The notes below the pieces were generated by a model, which did no database searches, was not told the origin of the DNA, and saw only the letters and a list, made by a program, of their open reading frames with translations. Positions 10,913 to 18,100 of a stretch of 21,097 bases of DNA are shown in pieces. Both the position numbers and the translations under genes were made by a program. Position 1 is the first letter of the stretch; each line of letters opens with the position of its first letter. Origin of the DNA: Ectocarpus siliculosus (lineage: Eukaryota; Sar; Phaeophyceae; Ectocarpales; Ectocarpaceae); NCBI GenBank assembly GCA_000310025.1, contig FN648919.1:1-21097 (forward strand). Direction: 5' to 3'.

Positions 10913-12378
10913 GATGATGGGCGCAGGGGATGAGTTACTGGCGACAACAACGGGTCTACCGCAAAGGGTGTGCTAGTTGAGAATAGGAGAAGTGATGAGT
11001 TGTGTGCCTGAGTGGGTTGCGCGTGTACGGGGCAGGTTTTTTCGCAGCAGCGTTTGCAGTTGCGAATGAAAGTGTCACGACCTGTTAGACTGTTTCCGAA
11101 TCCTTTTTTTTTTTGCAAGATAATTCAAAGAGCCAAAATCCAACAACCTGTGATCTCACAACTGCTGTTGTAGCTATTTGCTGCGTCGCCGGTTGAATGT
11201 TGCTACAATATATCTTTCGGGGCCTTGCTTAGCTTCTTCGTCTAGACTCAGACTGCTGTACAGTTGAAGACGCGCAAAAAACCTCCACCAGCATGAGCCA
11301 AAGATGGGTGATTGCCGCATGGTAAGTGGATAGCATGGGATCGATAGCGCTTGCTCATGGAACGTAACGCGTTTCAGCCAACCTACAGCACTCAGGCATC
11401 GTCGTGGGAAAAGGCTAGTCGCAGCTATTATGCGTCGTTGAAGCTCGCCCGACTCGAAATTCTCTCTAACGTTCAACGGAGCCGCTGGAATGTTCGATAG
11501 ATCGTTGCTGCCGATTTCGAAAACAATGCTGTTGGTTTGGCAGTTTTTTGGTGTCGGACGGCCTGTTCCGTGCGTGCAGGAGCAAGATGTAGCCTGGGAG
11601 AGGGGGAGGTGATTCACCGTCATGTAGTCGGGACGTGTCCGTACAGAGCTTTGCACCCTTGGCCCGTCAATTTCTGGGTGTTTCGAACCTGCGATCAAGC
11701 AGTGAGCTCGATGCGGGAGTCGAGTGGACAGTTGTTTTCGTTGTTTTCGTTTCTCGCGTATTGGGTAACTGGGGTTAAGGATTTGGGGGCCAACATCCAG
11801 GACGAATGGTGGTGAGTGTCTGGGAGTAAGGAAAGAAGAAGAAGAGGGAAGAGGATTTGTAGGGGCGGGAAGAAGGGACGGTGTTGGGAGGGGCAAAGAA
11901 GTGGTGAAGAATTCCGCACTTGGCGAGCGCGCGGTCCCGTCGGGGGTGAAAGGGATATGTCACTCCGTAGTCCTGTCGATCGGTAATCGAAGAGCCGAAT
12001 AATGGAGGTATACATTATGTACATGACGATGGAGAAGGCCGACGAGGAAGGTACGAAGAGAGGAAATTGCACCCCACGTTTTAAGTCGGTGCGAAAACCG
12101 CCGCAAGAAAGGGTGCGAAAGGAATATACAAAATTCGGAGAAGTCGACGTTTGCGTCGTGGAACGATCCTTCCTTGTATCGCACGAATATTTCGATGTTT
12201 ACCTTCGGCAGCGGGTAGGCGGAAGTGCATGTCGTTGATGGTGCATCTCCATGCCGCTTCTGTCGCGGTTAAACAACGCAATCATTTCCATTGCTTGATG
12301 ATGTCAATGGTGTCGTTGGCCACTGGGGTGATGGCGACAGAAGATCGGTCCGAGCCCTTCCTTGTAGATACACCCGAT
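10913..12378. other. Intergenic region upstream of the reductase gene
   Basis: The minus-strand gene starts at 10912, so the first few hundred bases here should contain its promoter and 5' UTR. I see no convincing TATA box or operator. A T-run lies at 11104-11114. A purine-rich tract lies at about 11828-11885. A possible relic of an SGNH-hydrolase coding sequence sits near 11330-11560 (separate entry). The remainder to 12378 has no supported gene. Confidence 0.55.
11330..11560 (-). pseudogene. Possible SGNH-hydrolase-like fragment (retroelement relic?)
   Basis: In one minus-strand frame a segment reads IVFEIGSNDLSN, which resembles block III (GxND) of SGNH/GDSL hydrolases preceded by the usual hydrophobic strand. 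About 30 residues later it reads RRCLSAVGWLKRVTFHEQ, which looks like the following strand and loop of such domains. Nothing recognisable surrounds it: no GDS block upstream, no DxxH block downstream, and the frame ends in low-complexity sequence. SGNH domains occur in Ngaro/DIRS-type retrotransposons, so a relic of such an element is one reading. No RT or tyrosine recombinase sequence was recognised nearby. It could equally be a chance resemblance. Confidence 0.3.
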
Positions 12379-12573
12379 TACACGCGTAGCGATCCCTGAA
12401 GACCCTGATGAAGACTCACTTGTTTATTAATCTCGTGGAACAGCAGTGCTTGCTGTTGCCTTGCTCTCAAAGGTAGACTGAGCACAGAAGGGGAGAACAT
12501 GCTCCCTCTAAAAGGGGCCACAAAGGTCCTGTCCCCTGTTTTAACCCTCCATCGGAAGTTACATCTCCCACAC
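12379..12573 (-). repeat. 3' LTR (left copy), outer end damaged
   Basis: This copy matches 14819-15005 from TACACGCGTAGCGATC to CATCTCCCACA. It has an extra stretch of about 10 bp (CCTGAAGACC) near the start, lacks a 4-bp AAAG, and differs at about a dozen sites. The terminal TGTGGGAG seen at 14811 is replaced by unrelated sequence (12371-12378). Confidence 0.75.
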
Positions 12574-14660
12574 TTTCCTCGCCACAGCCTCCGCCGCACG
12601 GAGCACGCGCTCCCGGTTCGATTCTTGAAAAGTGAATTGTACATGTTGAGCCATGTGCCTCAATATTCCCTTCGAAAAGGCAGCATCGCCCTTCCGAAAG
12701 GCGAGCGAGCGTTCGCTGCCTCGCGTGGTGGGGCTGCGGGCAGCTGCAGCGTACGACACCCCGCGGCGAGCCGTGGGAGACGACGCCGCCCGCGGCGCCC
12801 GTGATGGAAGCGCCGGGAAGGTGTCTCGCTCCACCGATGAAGCCCTAGAGCTGGCGCCGGAACCGGGTGCCCGAAGGCGCCGCTGACGACGCCCCTTGAA
12901 GGCTTCCAGCTCGCACCGGTGGCGGGATCCTTCCTCTTTGACGGCGGCGGCGCCGTCGTCAGCGAAGCATGCTTCGCCTGTAAGGCAGCTATGGCCGCCT
13001 CGGTGTCGTGAAGGTCGGCGGCGACCTTCAGGGTGACGCCCTCCGTAGAGCCCAGGGCGTTCTTGATTCCGAGTTCCTCTTCGTGATCGGCTTCATCCTC
13101 TAGCTGTTGTGCCCGGGCCAAGCGATCGGCCCGGACACCGTCCACTGCAGCGCAGGTGGCCGCCTCAGCCTCCGAAGAGGCCAGTAGCGCTTGCATTTCT
13201 CGGGGAAACGTATGCCAGCGGGCGCTGAGATAGTCGAGGAGCGGCGGGCATGCAATCGGTGGAGCGGCAACAGGCGGAGGCGCCGTGGTGGCAGGCGCAG
13301 GTGCAGCAGCAGCAGCGGCAGTAGCAGCAGCAGCGGCAGCAGCGGCGGGGGTGACAGCCGCAGTCGCCGAAGAGGCCATGAGCACGGGCGCCGCGGGGCA
13401 CTCGGCTCGATGACGGCTCTCAGGACCCGTGGTGGCCTCGCGCAAGGCCGGTGAAGAGAGCGCTGCCGATTCCGTGTCCTCCTTTAGGTGACGACGAGGA
13501 GATCCCGTAGGGGGCGTGGAGTCGGAGGAAGTCGTCGGTGCAGAGGTCGCCATAGCTTGAAGTGCTCGGAGCAGGTCCGCGTTGCGAGCTTCGGCGAGAC
13601 GAACTTGTTCTAGAGCAGCTGCTGTAGCTGCACGTTCATGAGCGGAAGAAAGGATGGGGGGCGGAGCAGGCACATGGTTAGCAGAAGCTACAGCGTGTGC
13701 ATTGCGAGCCTGGCAACGATCATCACGAGCAAGCGCCTGCTCTCTGCTACTCTTAGAGGTATAACTCTGAGAAGCGGACACTCGGACGGCGGTCACACTA
13801 GCATCAGTATGTTCCGGCCGAGCGCCCGTGCTGTTTCCTCGAGCAGGGGTCAGCGATTTTGCTACATGGTTAATAGCAGGCGTATCGTAACGCACACCTC
13901 GAGAGGTGTTGATGGTCCTTGATGCCACTGAACGCACATCAGAACGAGTACTAGAACTGCAAGGAGCAGACGCATCGCGAGACGTCCTACGCGAAGCAGT
14001 TGCAACAGCGGATGCGGCGGAATGTTGTACACCGTCAGAAAACCCGACAGTCCCGTCATCCGCTGCAGAACGGAACACGAAGAAGCTCGTCACGCGGAAT
14101 GGGGACATTTCCTAGTGCAATTGAAGGCACATCGGAGGTTCCTAGTGAGACTGAACGCACATCGGAAGGTGAATGAGGGGCTCCTATTGCGACTGAACGC
14201 ACATCAGAGGGGTGGGTGGCTACTACAGCAAAACCAGTGGCCGCCGCATCATCACCAGAAACAGAAGTCTCAAAAGGAGACGGAGATGTTCCGGTGGGGG
14301 TATGAACGGCATCAACAGCAGAACCAGTGGATACAGAGGGAGCAGCCGGTTTACGCGCACGTACACGGCTATAGCCCCACGAGCACGCTCATCCTCTTGG
14401 AAAAGGCGGACACGCCTGGCCTCAGAGCGAAGCTCAGACAGACGTGCGACCTCTTCTTGAGGATCAGCGACGCGAGCACCAACACTATCATGTGGCGCAT
14501 ACAGAGCGCGGTCGAAAAAGGCCGAGGCGACTGCAGAATCAACATGTGATACAGCAGGCAGCGCCTCTGGCGAACCAGGCGGTAGGGGAGGAACCGACTG
14601 CAGAGAACTGGCAGGGCTGGCGGACTTTGAGTCCTCACTGCCGTTCCTACGCTGAGACAT
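12559..14660 (-). pseudogene. Degenerate gag-like ORF of the LTR element (at least three frameshifts)
   Basis: The reading begins at ATG 14660 (MSQRRNGSEDSK...). It shifts frame near 14370 and continues with a repeated SDVRSV motif (14110-14220). It shifts again near 14050-14100 into a long frame open to 12660, and a third time near 12890. It ends at a TAA (12559) just inside the 3' LTR, as in many LTR elements. Composition stays Ala/Ser/Pro/Thr-rich across the shifts. The parts are an S/T-rich N-terminal half with short SDVRSV repeats, an Ala-rich run (about 13290-13355), a charged stretch likely to form coiled coil (about 12970-13210), and a basic C-terminus. I see no CCHC zinc knuckle, protease or RT motif. 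Gag identity is inferred from position and is not certain. Splicing or assembly errors could also explain some shifts. Confidence 0.5.
13290..13355. repeat. CAG/CGG trinucleotide-rich tract encoding poly-Ala
   Basis: Imperfect GCAGCAGCAGCGGCAGTAGC repeats on the plus strand read as an alanine run in the minus-strand gag-like frame. This is a low-complexity tract prone to length change. Confidence 0.8.
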
Positions 14661-14790
14661 GCCAAGGAAGAGCAACTGCGACCACGCGTTCACAACAATA
14701 GCCAGTGGCGGAGCACACAAAAAAAGAGAAATAGAGCTACAGCGCCACGCCAGCAGAGAACAACAGTCGAGAGAAACCTAAAAATCCTTT

Positions 14791-14805
14791 ACTGCAGACA
14801 CGCCA
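14791..14805 (-). promoter_or_regulatory. Candidate primer-binding site of the LTR element
   Basis: Five bases inside the 5' LTR end (minus strand) the sequence reads TGGCGTGTCTGCAGT. A start of TGG is what a site complementary to a tRNA 3' CCA end requires. The matching tRNA was not identified. Confidence 0.4.
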
Positions 14806-14810
14806 AATAT

Positions 14811-15005
14811 TGTGGGAGTACACGCGTAGCGATCTGATGAAGACTCACTTGTTTATTGATCTCTTGGAACAGCAGAGCTTGCTGTTGCCTTGCTCTCAAA
14901 CGTAGACTGGGCACAGAAGGGGAGGACATGCTCCCTCTAAAAGGGGCCACAAAGAAAGGTCCTGTCCCCTGTTTTATCCTTCCATCGGGAGTTACATCTC
15001 CCGCA
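14811..15005 (-). repeat. 5' LTR (right copy) with TATA-like and poly(A) motifs
   Basis: This is the better-preserved copy, with near-perfect 8-bp inverted ends (TGTGGGAG ... CTCCCGCA on the plus strand). In the minus orientation a TATA-like GGATAAAAC (14979-14971) precedes AATAAA (14857-14852), the order expected for U3 and R/U5. The five bases beyond it (CTTTC) are also found beyond the left copy's inner edge, so the exact end is uncertain by a few bases. Confidence 0.75.
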
Positions 15006-15606
15006 CTTTCTTCTGGGAATTACTCCGCAATACCGTTGGGCACTGTCTTCATTCAAATCCCATAACGCAATGGTGGCAACATTGAAGTAGGCAGTGGAGG
15101 ATGCGTGTGAGCACACTTTGATAGTGGCAAGGTTGAGAAATTCGGGAGAATTCATGACGAAAATTGAATTGAAGGTGACTTGAAAAAAATATCCAGCAGC
15201 AGTTATCGGGGGAAATACCTCAGAGAAGGGGGTCAGTGCTGCTTGATGCGTGTAAAATGAATACGACGGCAGCAGAATGAAAGCCAAGAACAAAGGGATG
15301 AGACCGGAGAGCAAAGAAAGTCGATACGTGTACTCAACACGAACACGGAAGGTGTACGGGTATTGCGTCGTACAAAAAAAAAGACGAACATACGCTTTTC
15401 TATGGATTTTTTGTGTTTTTGAACACAAAAGAAAGATAGATACGAAAGATTACACGAAGTAAATCTACACCGCTATGCCATACGCTATCCTACGGACCAA
15501 TTGTGTTTTGTACCACCAAGAAAAACAGAAATGAAAGACCACATGAAGTCATCTACACCTCTATTCATACAACAGCCGCATGTATCGTTGCACGTATCAA
15601 TCGTTC
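15006..15606. other. Intergenic, no gene seen
   Basis: The stretch between the LTR element and the Helitron fragment is AT-richer than its surroundings. It contains a diverged 90-bp tandem duplication (15391-15570). Its minus-strand frame of 163 codons overlaps the LTR and has no recognisable domain. Confidence 0.5.
15391..15570. repeat. Diverged tandem duplication, two 90-bp units
   Basis: Units 15391-15480 and 15481-15570 align without gaps from TACGCT. They share TTGTGTTTT, a purine block and the ...GAAGTAAATCTACACC / ...GAAGTCATCTACACC segment, at about two-thirds identity. No function is visible. Confidence 0.65.
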
Positions 15607-16279
15607 TCACCTCCCTTGGACGGACAAGAGATCAAACCCGAACATTTTTTTGAGTTCGCCATCCTCCACGTTGAGCGCGGCGAAGTTGCATCGGCAGTTA
15701 TACATCCTCGATTCCTTCCTGAGCCTCTCTGCGCTGATGGCTCCTGAGAATCTTACAACTCTTTCAATGAAGGTGGGAGCGACGGCACTCGAGGGAGGAT
15801 GCACTTCGCATTCTTGCAACAAACGCCCTCGGACTCTTTGGCGAACAGTTTGGCGCCACAATGTGGGCAAGGATCTCCGGTTTGCGCTGTGATGCCCTGG
15901 TCTCGTCGCGCCTCCTCCAAGGCTCGCAGGCGGTCTCCAATCACCGCCCGTAATGAGGTGGAGTCGTCCTTGGTCTGAAAGATTTCGCACAAGGGCGACC
16001 CCCTTTTGTTATTGATGACGCTGTCGATGTGCGGCGTTGAGCTGTGGTGCTCTGGTGGCATGGCGACTTCTACGACGGCGGCTGTTGATGGCGTCTGCTG
16101 ACGCGGGATATTGTGCTCTACGATGGGCGTTGAGGGCATCGGCGGAGGCAGCACGCTGAGCCCCGAGATGAGCCCCGAGATGAGCCCCGAGATGCGTGTG
16201 TATGTCGGTGGCTTTGACAACTCGGTACCGGTGGTTGCTTGTGTTTGTGGCGTCTCGCCGGCGGTTGCTGCCGCGATCA
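15607..16279 (-). pseudogene. Helitron replicase N-terminal fragment, frameshifted
   Basis: A minus-strand frame (from about 16279) contains CPHCGAKLFAKE, then CCKNAKCILP and SLPPSLKEL. This is the Cys-rich motif followed by LP..P..L that begins Rep/helicase proteins of Helitrons, which act in rolling-circle transposition. The frame stops at 15755. The neighbouring frame continues the family pattern at once with VRFSGAISAERLRKESRMYN and CNFAALN, corresponding to the usual R.YN..F.F.S segment, then FGFDLLSVQG. A single-base frameshift near 15755-15765 is therefore likely. The second frame ends at a TGA (15607) that overlaps a good donor site (AG|GTGAGA, exon end 15611), so the break may be an intron or the true truncation. 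No HUH or helicase domain follows. There is no ATG at the start of the frame, so the 5' end is unknown. Confidence 0.55.
16158..16193. repeat. 12-bp tandem repeat (three units)
   Basis: GAGCCCCGAGAT is repeated three times. Within the Helitron-like minus-strand frame it reads as repeated ISGL. Confidence 0.9.
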
Positions 16280-18100
16280 CCTGGATCGGTCATGAGTTGG
16301 GGGGTGTACCCTGCGGGGTAGAGCGCTGTGTGGCTGTGTGGTGAGGTTGAACGCTAGAAACCTGCATTGGTGGGGCTGGACGTGTGAATGACGTGGGTAT
16401 GATGTTTCGGAATCGTTGGGAAGGCCCAAAAAATAACACTCAAATTTTTCCGATTGCTGTTTGGGTGTCATATTTCTTACTTCATCAGTTGATGCTGATG
16501 TGCACCGAAAGTTGTGCCATACGAGCCTTTTTCTACCCTTGGCGTCCGGTTGTTTCAGCCTGATACATGTTTGGGACACTCAGACGCACGATCATGGTTT
16601 TTGGTGTCGTTTGCAGTGCGCACAACACGTACTCGGTCGTCCTGTAATTCCGAAGTACGCATCATCCTCACGGGGTCTGGTGGGTCGGCCGCTGAACGAA
16701 CAACCACTGCAGCTGTCCCCAAAAGGTGCAAATCTTTGCAGGTACATCAAAGAAGAAACCCGTTTCAATTGGCAGCGCCTGCGACATGTTCTTGTTGGGT
16801 CCTCTGCTGGTGAACTACGGTGTAGTGTTGTGATGAGTTCGCGTAGTCGATAAGGAAGTCGAAGGTGGGCATGATATGAAGGTCGACGGGTCCTGCGTCG
16901 TTCGGTGTAAAATGATAAATGCGAAAGATGGACTCCACATAGATCCAGCGGTCTTTTCGGCAGTGGCAAAGAAATATGCAACCATGTCGCAAGAAAAAAA
17001 AAGTTGAGCGGGATACTGCTGTAGTAGTAGCTAATCGAGCTATGCATGCAATTTTTTGCTTTGGTTCAGGCAGGCTTTTGCCTCCACAACCCGAGAATCC
17101 CACTGCTGCATCTCGACCTACAAGACTCCGATCAACAAACCAGCACTGGCAGAAGTGCCTGGAAGATGCCGTGACAGCACAACTAAGTCGACACTCGTAC
17201 TACTTCTATTTACAGGCGGCGCCTCGGCCATAGTGCTGTAGAAATTCAAAAATCAACACAATAACCAGGGATAACCACGAAAACGCTTTCTTTGCGTCCA
17301 AAAGAACAGAGAAGAAGCACTGGATATATTCATCTCCGATGTAGCCCTCGTAGCAGTGGGTCCACGCGGCTGCTGAAAGAACGCCATTCTTATCGTTGAG
17401 ACAGAGAGAGGGAAGCTGGTAGGTAAGATTTCCTCCCTTTAGTGTCGGGTACCTCCCGCATATCATGTTATCTGTATACCCACAGGATGGTCGTCGTGAC
17501 GTGATACATTTCTTGTTATTAGAATGGAAAAAAATAATAAATCTTTCCAAGTGTGGCGCAAGAAAAAGAAAACAGACTGTAGTCTAGTCATTGAGAGAAC
17601 TTGCTATCATAGCTCACTCATGAGTGAATGTTCTCGTCTTAGAGGTCGGTTGCGAATAACACGACGAGCCATAAGGTTGGCATCGGCAGAGACCTTCAAA
17701 CTCGGTGACGACTGCCCTACAGAACGAGCGCACACATGCTACGCGTGGTGTTTGAAAACCCCAAAACGTTGGATGTTGTGGTATGCATGTATGTATGTGT
17801 ATTTTGTCGCCCGGACCGTCTGCACCACTGCGTCAACCATTTTCGGTCACGTCTGCCGCACCGCTGGGTAGGACCTTCGACCCCTCACGCCATGAACATT
17901 CGACAAGGGGCAAAACATGTAATCCAGGGAACACCATCATGTCGTGTCATCCTGTGCCAAATAGGCCAACCCTCAATGCTACATCCAAGGAAACTTATTA
18001 CATAACCCACGAAATCTGGCCATACTTGTAGCGAAAATGCCATGACCCTCATTAGACTTCGTACAAAATGCAAACAAACCCGTGTCACCCACTCCTCCAG
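16280..18100. other. Anonymous DNA between Helitron fragment and second reductase copy
   Basis: No supported gene was found. Several frames of 80-150 codons exist on both strands but overlap each other. They lack recognisable motifs, and most begin at non-ATG codons. The best small candidate is a minus-strand frame with ATG at 17466 and stop at 17206 (86 codons). It is Cys-containing with one hydrophobic stretch near its C-terminus, but has no homology I can name. A short TATG repeat lies near 17780-17800. The region ends at the duplication breakpoint, 18100/18101. Confidence 0.5.

Larger units (their letters stand above)
12379..15005 (-). mobile_element. Non-autonomous LTR retrotransposon, gag-like ORF only (TR-GAG/LARD-like)
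   Basis: Two direct repeats of about 195 bp (12379-12573 and 14811-15005) flank about 2.2 kb holding one degenerate minus-strand ORF. On the minus strand the 5' LTR is the right copy. It runs from TGCGGGAG to CTCCCACA, the short inverted TG..CA ends expected of LTRs. Both LTRs carry AATAAA in this orientation (14852-14857, 12423-12428), and a TATA-like GGATAAAAC sits nearer the 5' end (14971-14979). After the 5' LTR comes ATATT then TGGCGTGTCTGCAGT (14791-14805), a candidate primer-binding site beginning TGG. Just before the 3' LTR is purine-rich GAGGAAAG (12574-12581), a candidate polypurine tract. No RT, integrase or protease was found. The outer 8 bp of the 3' LTR are altered and I could not identify a target-site duplication. 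Confidence 0.7.

Noticed and set aside
11174-11896. 240-codon minus-strand ORF as an intact gene
   Set aside because: Only a short internal part resembles a known domain. The rest is low complexity or unrecognisable, so it is listed only as a possible relic.
16461-16853. 130-codon plus-strand frame
   Set aside because: It overlaps equally long antisense frames with no recognisable motif. There is no evidence of coding.
17206-17466. 86-codon minus-strand frame with a hydrophobic C-terminal stretch
   Set aside because: It has an ATG but no recognisable motif, no supporting splice or promoter signals, and a length expected by chance in this amount of DNA.
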